From assembly GCA_007128045.1 (NCBI GenBank), contig SKYG01000114.1:1-6565 (forward strand): 6,565 nucleotides of DNA, given 5' to 3'. The notes beneath the pieces were generated by a model. It had not been told where the DNA came from. It did not search any database and was given only the letters and a program-made list of their open reading frames with translations. Both the position numbers and the translations under genes were made by a program. Of the stretch, positions 1-5,244 are shown piece by piece (position 1 is the stretch's first letter; every line of letters starts with the position of its first letter). The stretch is from Bacteroidales bacterium (GTDB lineage: Bacteria; Bacteroidota; Bacteroidia; Bacteroidales; UBA7960).

Positions 1-1235
1 TACTTTTGATTTTGGTTCTGTTGTGTTCTATACCGGCCTGTTCTCAGGAGGTGGTACGGTTTACTGTAACTCCAACAGAAGGGGCTGGTCTTTCTCCTGT
101 GGCAATACCCCTTGATGGCGTGTCCTTCAACACTGATCGTGGCCGGATTGCCCTGTTTGAAGCTGGAGAACGAGGTAGCGAGATACCCAGCCAGCCTGAA
201 TCAGGGGTAAGCCCACGTTTATGGTTCCTATATGACCATCAGGAAGGAGAGAAGGAGTATGTTGTTCGCCAGGTAACTGATAAACATGGTAAGCCGGCAG
301 CCACCGTTGAACAATCGGATCAGGTAACTGCCCTGCATATTGATGACAAGCCTGTAATTACCTATCATCACGCGGAGGTACATCCACCTGAAGGCGTTAA
401 TCCCCTATACAGGCGATCGGCATTCATCCATCCCTTGTATTCGCCCGGAGGGGCTGTCCTCACCAGGATACAGCCTCCTGATCATTACCATCATTATGGG
501 ATATGGAATCCGTGGACGAGCACCACTATTGATGATAAGGATAATGTGGATTTCTGGAACCTGGGCAAGGGCGAAGGCAGGGTACAGTTTGGTGGCTATC
601 TTGGTGCGGAGCAGGGGGCGGTGTATGCTGCCCTGAAAGTCAGGCATGAGCATGTGTCGTACGTCGGACTGGCTCCGGGTGAAGAGTTGTTGGCCATGAG
701 CGAATTGTGGGATGTCAGGGTGTGGCGTACAGGTGTGGATCATATGTATATGGTAGACTTGGCTACCACGATTAACACACCCCTTGAAAGAGGCATTGTA
801 TTGAATAAGCACCGTTATGGCGGCGGAGTTGGATTCAGAGCCACAGAGAAATGGGGCCAGGACAATGTGAGGGTACTGACTTCAGAAGGAGCTACAAGAA
901 ATGATACAGATGGCACAACAGCGAGGTGGTGTTTGATAGAAGGAGAGACTGACGTAAATGAGGGTCTATCCGGAACGGTTTTCTTAAGCCACCCATCCAA
1001 CCGTATGCATCCGGAACCCATCCGGATGTGGGATGATGACGCGAATCGTGGTGTTGGAAATTTGTTTTTCAATTTCACCCCCATCCGGCATCAGGAATGG
1101 CGCATCGACCCTCACCAGAACTATACCTTGCGATACAGGATTATAGTGTATGACGGGGCCATGACCTCTGAAGAAGCTGAGCTATATTGGAAAGCATTCT
1201 CAAGTGCTCCATCAGTCCGGTTTCATGACCGGTAA
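1..1235 (+). CDS. DUF6807 (formerly 'PmoA') family lipoprotein, 5'-partial
   Basis: The reading frame is open to the left edge, so the gene begins outside the window. The first possible start, TTG at position 6, is more likely an internal leucine, because the codon before it is also leucine and both belong to the hydrophobic core of a signal peptide. That core ends in IPAC followed by SQE, a plausible lipobox with Cys12 (counting from the TTG), so the protein is probably an exported lipoprotein. The mature part of about 400 residues carries features I associate with DUF6807 (PF14100): PPDHYHHYGIW at about 157-167 and YGGGVGFR at about 271-278. These His/Asp-rich stretches may line a binding site. 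The family is often mislabelled methane oxygenase PmoA; it has nothing to do with methane monooxygenase and its biochemical role is not settled as far as I know. In Bacteroidota and Planctomycetota it commonly lies near Gfo/Idh/MocA oxidoreductases and glycan genes, as here. It is convergent with the minus-strand genes and followed by a hairpin. Confidence 0.82.
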   Translation, partial: LLILVLLCSIPACSQEVVRFTVTPTEGAGLSPVAIPLDGVSFNTDRGRIALFEAGERGSEIPSQPESGVSPRLWFLYDHQEGEKEYVVRQVTDKHGKPAATVEQSDQVTALHIDDKPVITYHHAEVHPPEGVNPLYRRSAFIHPLYSPGGAVLTRIQPPDHYHHYGIWNPWTSTTIDDKDNVDFWNLGKGEGRVQFGGYLGAEQGAVYAALKVRHEHVSYVGLAPGEELLAMSELWDVRVWRTGVDHMYMVDLATTINTPLERGIVLNKHRYGGGVGFRATEKWGQDNVRVLTSEGATRNDTDGTTARWCLIEGETDVNEGLSGTVFLSHPSNRMHPEPIRMWDDDANRGVGNLFFNFTPIRHQEWRIDPHQNYTLRYRIIVYDGAMTSEEAELYWKAFSSAPSVRFHDR

Positions 1236-1261
1236 ACACAACAGAACACTATATCTCTTGT

Positions 1262-1290
1262 GAACTGCCATGCCGCTGATGGCGGTTTCA
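1262..1290 (+). terminator. Likely intrinsic terminator of the DUF6807 gene
   Basis: A hairpin starts about 27 bases after the TAA stop at 1233-1235. AACTGCCAT (1263-1271) pairs with ATGGCGGTT (1279-1287) over nine base pairs with one G-T wobble, closing a 7-base loop. It is followed by a weak T stretch (TTTCATTA). The stem lies in the gap between two convergent genes, where a terminator is expected. The T-tract is poor, and on the minus strand there is none, so it would mainly serve the plus-strand gene. Confidence 0.5.
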
Positions 1291-1370
1291 TTACCGGAAA
1301 TGACGAAGATCACTACTCAGCATCATCCATTTAGAAACATAAATACTGAGTCCACTACTAAAAAGTTATA

Positions 1371-2537
1371 TTATTCGGACATAAACTTGATCCACTTCTG
1401 GTCGCTGTGTGCCGACTCAATCGCTTTTTCGATAAAACGCATGCCACTCACGCCATCCTTGATTGTTGGATAGTGGATGAATGCAGGATCAGGTTTTACC
1501 CCTTGTTTATGACTGTTGATGTCGTAAGCCACATTGCGGTACAGGTTCGCAAAGGCTTCAAGGAACCCTTCGGGATGGCCTCCCGGCAGACGAAGGTTCC
1601 AACGCGCTTCATCGCTCAGGTAAGCATAATTGGTGCCTTCCCTCAATATCTGTGCCGGCTGGTTAAGCATTTTCAGCAATAGGGTATTGGGATCTTGCTG
1701 TTGCCACTCCAACCCGCCTTTTTCGCCATAGACCCTGATCTTTACATTATTTTCTTCTCCGGCGGAAATCTGGCTAGAATACAATATACCTTTCGCACCA
1801 CCTTTGAAACGTAACAATACTGAGGCATCATCATCCAGTATACGCCCCGGTACAAACGAAGTAATATCAGCACAAAGTTCCTCTATGGTTAATCCGGTGA
1901 TGAATTCAACCAGGTTATGTGCATGAACGCCAATATCTCCCAGGCAGCCTCCGGGTCCGTTATATGTTGGGTCTGCCCGCCATTCAGCCTGTTTGTTGCC
2001 ACTGTTTTCCATTGGGGCGGACAGCCATCCCTGGGGGTATTCCACGACAAGCTTTCTGATTGTTCCTAGCGTGCCGTTGGCTACAAGGTGTCTGGCTTCA
2101 CGAACCATCGGGTAGCCGGTATAGGTATGTGTCAACATGAAAATCAGACCGGTTTCTTTTACTTTTTGTTCGATTTCTTCAGCTTGCGACAGTGAAATGG
2201 TTACAGGCTTATCGCAGATCACATGAAATCCTTTGTCGAGTGCCATCATAACCTGCGGATGGTGCAGGTTATTGGGCGTGGTGATCATGATGGCCTCCAT
2301 CCTTTGACTGGCAGGAAGGCTGGCTTCAGTTTCAAACATCTTTTCCCATGACGGATAAGCCCTTTCAGGTGCTACATGGTAGCGTTCTCCTGCCCTGGAT
2401 GATTTTGCAGGGTCGCTGCTGAACGCACCGCAAACCAATTCAAAATAGCCATCCATAATGGCTGCCCTGTAATGTATACTACCAATAAAGGCACCTTCTC
2501 CTCCTCCAATCAATCCAATTCTGATTTTCTTTGTCAT
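1371..2537 (-). CDS. Gfo/Idh/MocA family NAD(P)-dependent sugar oxidoreductase (cytoplasmic)
   Basis: This 388-residue protein is a full-length Gfo/Idh/MocA oxidoreductase, a family that oxidises or reduces sugars, inositols and glycosides with NAD(P). The N-terminal Rossmann fold shows GLIGGGEGAFIG at residues 8-19. The family Lys-Pro signature appears as CDKP at 108-111, with Asp in place of the usual Glu and Lys110 as the expected catalytic lysine. GDIGVHAHN at 200-208 supplies the expected Asp201 and His205. GGHPEGFLEAFANLY at 319-333 resembles the C-terminal region of relatives of levoglucosan dehydrogenase and of other oxidoreductases that form 3-keto sugars, but the substrate cannot be fixed from this. 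No signal peptide is seen, so it acts in the cytoplasm. The ATG at 2537 follows an A-rich leader (AACAACAAATATAC) without Shine-Dalgarno motif, usual for Bacteroidota. It is separated from the upstream dehydrogenase gene by a 234-base repeat-rich gap, so co-transcription is possible but not shown. Confidence 0.92.
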   Translation of the reverse strand: MTKKIRIGLIGGGEGAFIGSIHYRAAIMDGYFELVCGAFSSDPAKSSRAGERYHVAPERAYPSWEKMFETEASLPASQRMEAIMITTPNNLHHPQVMMALDKGFHVICDKPVTISLSQAEEIEQKVKETGLIFMLTHTYTGYPMVREARHLVANGTLGTIRKLVVEYPQGWLSAPMENSGNKQAEWRADPTYNGPGGCLGDIGVHAHNLVEFITGLTIEELCADITSFVPGRILDDDASVLLRFKGGAKGILYSSQISAGEENNVKIRVYGEKGGLEWQQQDPNTLLLKMLNQPAQILREGTNYAYLSDEARWNLRLPGGHPEGFLEAFANLYRNVAYDINSHKQGVKPDPAFIHYPTIKDGVSGMRFIEKAIESAHSDQKWIKFMSE

Positions 2538-2605
2538 GTATATTTGTTGTTACGAATGATGAATTATAATATTTTTGCAACCAGCTAATCCGCAGTCTGT
2601 AGGGT

Positions 2606-2631
2606 ATCTCTCGCTTCGCTCGAGATGACAG
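2606..2631. repeat. Hairpin element with TCGCTTCGCT core, copy 1
   Basis: TCTCG (2609-2613) can pair with CGAGA (2621-2625) around a 7-base loop; ATCTC (2606-2610) with GAGAT (2622-2626) is an alternative. The core TCGCTTCGCT (2611-2620) recurs at 3847-3856 in the other gap beside the dehydrogenase gene, in the same orientation and again followed shortly by CGAG. This suggests a dispersed intergenic element, although the core is short. Confidence 0.45.
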
Positions 2632-2639
2632 GGTGCTAT

Positions 2640-2692
2640 GTAACCTGGTAACCTGGTAACCCCGTAACCCCGCCTGGTAATCCGGTAACTTT
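2640..2692 (+). repeat. GTAACNNN tandem array, 8-bp period
   Basis: Six units follow a strict 8-base period apart from one 5-base insertion. They are GTAACCTG (2640), GTAACCTG (2648), GTAACCCC (2656), GTAACCCC (2664), then GCCTG inserted at 2672-2676, then GTAATCCG (2677) and GTAACTTT (2685). The first five bases are conserved with one substitution (GTAAT in the fifth unit); the last three vary. The spacing is far too short for a CRISPR array. Unit-by-unit slippage would explain the structure; any function is unknown. Confidence 0.75.
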
Positions 2693-2697
2693 TTCTG

Positions 2698-2715
2698 GAC
2701 AGGTCAAGCCCTGTC
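2698..2715. repeat. Small inverted repeat GACAGG/CCTGTC
   Basis: GACAGG (2698-2703) and CCTGTC (2710-2715) form a perfect 6-bp stem around a 6-base loop. A T stretch lies before it on the plus strand (2690-2694), so on neither strand does it have the order of an intrinsic terminator. It is probably part of the intergenic repeat mosaic. Confidence 0.4.
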
Positions 2716-2727
2716 AATACAGCGGGA

Positions 2728-2756
2728 CTCTGTGAATCACTCTGCGATCCTCTGCG
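2728..2756. repeat. Three CTCTGYG direct repeats
   Basis: CTCTGTG at 2728-2734, CTCTGCG at 2740-2746 and CTCTGCG at 2750-2756 are spaced 12 and then 10 bases apart, just downstream (minus-strand sense) of the polyol dehydrogenase stop. The copies are short but clustered in non-coding DNA. The role is unknown. Confidence 0.4.
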
Positions 2757-2771
2757 GTTATTTTCGGTAAC

Positions 2772-3806
2772 CTACATATCTATCATTGCCTTCATGACGC
2801 CGTCTTTGTATCCGGCAACGAGGTCGAAGGCATCTTTAGACTTGTTGAAAGGAAACCGGTGGGTAGCCATAGACTTCACGGGAATCAACCCATTGCTTAT
2901 AAGGCTTAATGTTTCTTCGAGTGTGTGGTTTTGCCTTCTTACATTTTTGATGATGATCTCTTTGCGTCTGAGCTTGCCCACATCGAATGCCCACTGGTCG
3001 AATTGCGGGATCCCGACAATCATCAGTGTTCCTCCTGGTTTAAGCAGATCGATGGCCTGATCAACAGCCTCCTGTTCTCCGCAACACTCAAACACAACAT
3101 CCAGACCGCGGGGAGCCATGTCCAGAATAGCCTCCACAATGTCTTCCTTGTCAGGATTTCCTGCCCAGTCGGCACCTGCTTCAACGGCCATGGATATGCG
3201 TTCAGTAATTTTATCGGTGACAAATACCCTGGAGGCATCTCTGTTTAATGCGCAGAGCATCACACTCATCCCGATAGGGCCAAATCCAAGTATTCCTATG
3301 GATGTATCTTCCAGGGGAATGGATTGATTTACCGCATATAGTCCGATGGCCAGGGGTTCAGACAATGCCGCTTCATCAAGGCTCATGTTATCAGGTATGG
3401 TAAAACAGCTGCTTTCAGGCATGATAATATATTCTGAGAGGCATCCTTCAGCCTGCCCGGGGCATCCCAGGAAGCGCAGGTTGCGGCATGTATGTAACCG
3501 GCCAACCATACATTGGTCGCACGAATGGCATGGCATGGCAGGCTCTATGGCGACGCGATCGCCAGGCTTTACCAGTGTCACATCAGATCCTACGTCCACC
3601 ACTTCTCCGGCACCTTCATGGCCTACTGCAAACGGGTAGGATACCACCTGATCGCCAATTTTTCCAGATAGATAATAATGTATATCCGAACCGCAGACAC
3701 CAACTACCTTCATCCTGACTTTCACATCAGACGGATTGACGATGATGGGGTCAGGAACCTCTGTCATGACCATTTGGCGGATGCCGGTTAGTTTCATTGT
3801 TTTCAT
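2772..3806 (-). CDS. Zinc-dependent polyol dehydrogenase, sorbitol/xylitol dehydrogenase type
   Basis: This 344-residue protein is a complete medium-chain dehydrogenase/reductase that should interconvert a polyol or secondary alcohol and the ketose with NAD. The catalytic zinc site is the sorbitol-dehydrogenase form: Cys38 in VCGSDIHYY, His63 and Glu64 in GHE, with Glu150 in SEP nearby. The structural zinc cysteines are all present at 93, 96, 99 and 107. The nucleotide fold shows GFGPIG at 174-179 and Asp198 after the second strand, which favours NAD over NADP. GKIGDQVVSYPFAVGHE (48-64) and the C-terminal THRFPFNKSKDAFD (315-328) closely resemble eukaryotic sorbitol and bacterial xylitol dehydrogenases. 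The exact polyol is not predictable. ATG at 3806 gives MKTMKL; Met4 (3797) is an equally possible start, since neither has a Shine-Dalgarno motif. Its 5' flank is made of short repeats up to the start codon, and a repeat unit overlaps its TAG stop. Confidence 0.93.
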   Translation of the reverse strand: MKTMKLTGIRQMVMTEVPDPIIVNPSDVKVRMKVVGVCGSDIHYYLSGKIGDQVVSYPFAVGHEGAGEVVDVGSDVTLVKPGDRVAIEPAMPCHSCDQCMVGRLHTCRNLRFLGCPGQAEGCLSEYIIMPESSCFTIPDNMSLDEAALSEPLAIGLYAVNQSIPLEDTSIGILGFGPIGMSVMLCALNRDASRVFVTDKITERISMAVEAGADWAGNPDKEDIVEAILDMAPRGLDVVFECCGEQEAVDQAIDLLKPGGTLMIVGIPQFDQWAFDVGKLRRKEIIIKNVRRQNHTLEETLSLISNGLIPVKSMATHRFPFNKSKDAFDLVAGYKDGVMKAMIDM

Positions 3807-3813
3807 GGGGGAG

Positions 3814-3828
3814 TGGGTTACGTGTTAC
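3814..3828 (-). repeat. Two GTAAC units in inverted orientation next to the dehydrogenase start
   Basis: Read on the minus strand, GTAACAC and GTAACCCA follow each other at a 7-base spacing and end about 8 bases before the ATG at 3806. They match the GTAAC core of the array at 2640-2692, which lies on the other side of the gene and on the opposite strand. Confidence 0.5.
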
Positions 3829-3845
3829 GGTCCCGATACGGGATC
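3829..3845. repeat. Short hairpin, TCCCG-ATA-CGGGA
   Basis: TCCCG (3831-3835) and CGGGA (3839-3843) form a 5-bp stem around a 3-base loop, extendable by one G-T wobble and one G-C pair. It lies 23 bases upstream of the dehydrogenase ATG, where it could be in the mRNA leader. There is no T-tract on either strand, so it is not called a terminator. Confidence 0.35.
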
Positions 3846-3846
3846 T

Positions 3847-3872
3847 TCGCTTCGCTACGAGTTGCAGGTTAC
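3847..3872. repeat. TCGCTTCGCT core copy 2 plus inverted GTAACCTG
   Basis: TCGCTTCGCT at 3847-3856 repeats the core found at 2611-2620 and is also followed by a CGAG. It is joined by CAGGTTAC at 3865-3872, the exact reverse complement of the GTAACCTG units at 2640 and 2648. The same two motifs are thus neighbours in both gaps beside the dehydrogenase gene. Confidence 0.45.
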
Positions 3873-3874
3873 AA

Positions 3875-3935
3875 TCAACAATTCAACAAATCAACAAATC
3901 AACAAATCAACAAATCAACTCCTCAACTCCTCAAC
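3875..3935. repeat. TCAACNNN tandem array, 8-bp period, entering the 3' end of a CDS
   Basis: Seven full units and a partial one lie in perfect 8-base register: TCAACAAT (3875), four TCAACAAA (3883, 3891, 3899, 3907), two TCAACTCC (3915, 3923) and TCAAC (3931-3935). The 5-base core is invariant and the last three bases vary. On the minus strand the array supplies the last three sense codons (Leu-Arg-Ser) and the TGA stop of the exported oxidoreductase. As 8 is not a multiple of 3, a change in copy number outside the stop would not affect the protein, while one upstream of it would. Confidence 0.85.
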
Positions 3936-5230
3936 GAATACCCTTCCCTATATTGTCTGTGGAGGCATTTGGCCGCTTCCGTGTCATTAATGAAGCTTTC
4001 GGTTTGCGGGTTCCACTTAAGTGGCCTGGCAAAGTCTGTTGCGATATTTCCGAGAATGCCCAGCGTTGCGGTTCTGTGGCCTGCTTCAATTGGAACGAAT
4101 GGATCCCTGTTTTCCCTTAATGCTGTGATAAAGTCTATCAGGTGGGGGGTGGCAGTTTCATAGGGAACGGCATCTCCGGTATCCTCTTTTGGTGGAGGGA
4201 GCAGAGAGTCATCAGATGCTTTGTAGTGGCCACGTCTGACTTCAATCCAGGCATCATCGCTCCAGAATCTGACACCAAAGGAATTTTTTTCATCAATAGG
4301 TTCATTGACCATCACGATGCCATTGTCATACAGAAAAGTGATATGTTCATGTCCGTCGAATCCAGCCGGAATGACTTCGACAGGTCCGCTATGATCCTTA
4401 TCCAATGCCCATTGTCCGATATCGAAGTTGTGTGCACCCCAGTCGCACAGAAATCCGCCACCTACCTCTTTGTAGTAGCGCCATTCGGCCCAGAATGTCT
4501 CATTTTGTTCGGGGATCAGACTTATTGGCGGATTCAATCTTGGGTTGTAGTGAACGTATGGATTGGGACCTAACCATTCATTCCAATCCAGATCGGTTGG
4601 AATTGTTTCCATTGGCAAGTCGTAAGGTTTTGGTGGTGGTCCCACATAGGCACTGATTCTTTTCAGATCGCCGATTTTACCTTCTCGGACCATTTTTATT
4701 GCATGCTGAAAGTTCTCATCTGATCGTTGTTGACTGCCCACAGCGCATAAAATATTGTTCTTTCTTACTGCTTCAACCACCCTTTTACCTTCTTCAATGG
4801 TGAATGTGGTTGGTTTTTCCAAATAGATATGCTTGCCCGCTTTACAAGCATCAATAGTTTGTATGGCATGCCAGTGGTCAGGGGTGGCAATGACAACAGC
4901 ATCAATATCTTTTCGCGATAGCAGTTCCTGATAATTGTGAAAGGTTGTTACCTCTGGTTGCTCCCCTTTAGCTTCCTGGCGCTTTCTAATGTTTTGCTCA
5001 AACCGTTGCCTTTTAACAGCATACACATCGCATCCGGCCACTATTTTAACACCAGGTATTTTATTGAATCCGTTTGACAAAAATACAGACTGACGCCCAA
5101 GCCCGATAAAACCGAGTCTTATGGTATCATTAACGCTTCCTGAGCATGCCTTGAGATAAGGCAGAACGGACAAGGCTGCGATTCCCGTCAGGCCTGTCTG
5201 GATAAATCTACGTCTTGAGTAATGGTTCAT
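3923..5230 (-). CDS. Tat-exported, probably lipid-anchored Gfo/Idh/MocA family oxidoreductase
   Basis: With the start at ATG 5230 this is a 435-residue protein beginning MNHYSRRRFIQTG, a twin-arginine signal. A hydrophobic stretch follows and then LKAC at 26-29, a plausible lipobox, so it is probably a Tat-exported lipoprotein. An in-frame ATG at 5266 would add 12 residues before the twin-arginine motif and overlap the upstream gene, so 5230 is preferred; its leader is A-rich (GCTAAAAAAACCAATTCAC). The Rossmann motif is GFIGLGRQ (40-47), the Lys-Pro signature is EKP (138-140), and CDWGAHNFD (262-270) gives the expected Asp263 and His267. The C-terminal tail (about 401-434) resembles the extended C-terminal domain common in exported members from Bacteroidota and Planctomycetota. 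An exported member would probably keep its cofactor bound, as in Zymomonas glucose-fructose oxidoreductase; the substrate here is unknown. It starts 14 bases after the maturase stop, which suggests one transcript. The last codons lie in an 8-bp tandem repeat. Confidence 0.9.
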   Translation of the reverse strand: MNHYSRRRFIQTGLTGIAALSVLPYLKACSGSVNDTIRLGFIGLGRQSVFLSNGFNKIPGVKIVAGCDVYAVKRQRFEQNIRKRQEAKGEQPEVTTFHNYQELLSRKDIDAVVIATPDHWHAIQTIDACKAGKHIYLEKPTTFTIEEGKRVVEAVRKNNILCAVGSQQRSDENFQHAIKMVREGKIGDLKRISAYVGPPPKPYDLPMETIPTDLDWNEWLGPNPYVHYNPRLNPPISLIPEQNETFWAEWRYYKEVGGGFLCDWGAHNFDIGQWALDKDHSGPVEVIPAGFDGHEHITFLYDNGIVMVNEPIDEKNSFGVRFWSDDAWIEVRRGHYKASDDSLLPPPKEDTGDAVPYETATPHLIDFITALRENRDPFVPIEAGHRTATLGILGNIATDFARPLKWNPQTESFINDTEAAKCLHRQYREGYSLRS

Positions 5231-5244
5231 GTGAATTGGTTTTT

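Larger units (their letters stand above)
2538..2771. other. Repeat-rich intergenic region between polyol dehydrogenase and Gfo/Idh/MocA genes
   Basis: This 234-base gap has no credible ORF. From left to right it holds a short A/T-rich leader of the minus-strand oxidoreductase (to about 2580), a hairpin with a TCGCTTCGCT core, an 8-bp-period GTAACNNN array, a GACAGG/CCTGTC hairpin, three spaced CTCTGYG copies, and a last GTAACCTA at 2767-2774 that overlaps the TAG stop of the dehydrogenase gene. I see no clear TTTG/TAnnTTTG Bacteroidota promoter and no T-tract terminator on the minus strand. Each repeat is listed separately. Confidence 0.7.
3807..3922. other. Repeat-composed intergenic region upstream of the polyol dehydrogenase gene
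   Basis: Almost all of this 116-base gap is repeats: two GTTAC copies (3817-3821, 3824-3828), an inverted repeat TCCCG-ATA-CGGGA (3831-3843), a second TCGCTTCGCT core (3847-3856), CAGGTTAC (3865-3872, which is GTAACCTG on the minus strand), and the TCAACNNN array. No recognisable promoter or terminator lies between the exported oxidoreductase and the dehydrogenase. The two genes may therefore be read through, or the repeats may carry the signal. Confidence 0.65.

Noticed and set aside
405..812. Minus-strand ORF of 135 codons opposite the DUF6807 gene
   Set aside because: It is antisense to a well-supported coding region, has no recognisable domain and looks like a shadow of the real frame.
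1315..1351. Hairpin ACTCAG/CTGAGT as terminator of the minus-strand oxidoreductase
   Set aside because: The stem is only 6 bp with a 25-base loop and no T-tract follows on the minus strand.
1270..1473. Plus-strand ORF of 67 codons in the convergent gap
   Set aside because: It begins in the terminator hairpin and runs into the 3' end of the opposite-strand oxidoreductase; no domain or ribosome site supports it.
2538..2600. Bacteroidota promoter (TTTG and TAnnTTTG) upstream of the cytoplasmic oxidoreductase
   Set aside because: The A/T-rich leader contains partial matches only; no pair at the right spacing could be found.
2640..2692. CRISPR array
   Set aside because: The units are 8 bases with no 25-40-base repeats or spacers of matching length, and no cas gene is present.
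2698..2715. GACAGG/CCTGTC hairpin as terminator of the dehydrogenase gene
   Set aside because: On the minus strand the hairpin is followed by A-rich, not T-rich, sequence.
3736..4163. Plus-strand ORFs across the TCAACNNN array
   Set aside because: Several overlapping frames are open here because the 8-bp repeat contains no stop in them; the translated repeats (Asn/Gln/Ser/Thr-rich) and antisense tails are not protein-like.
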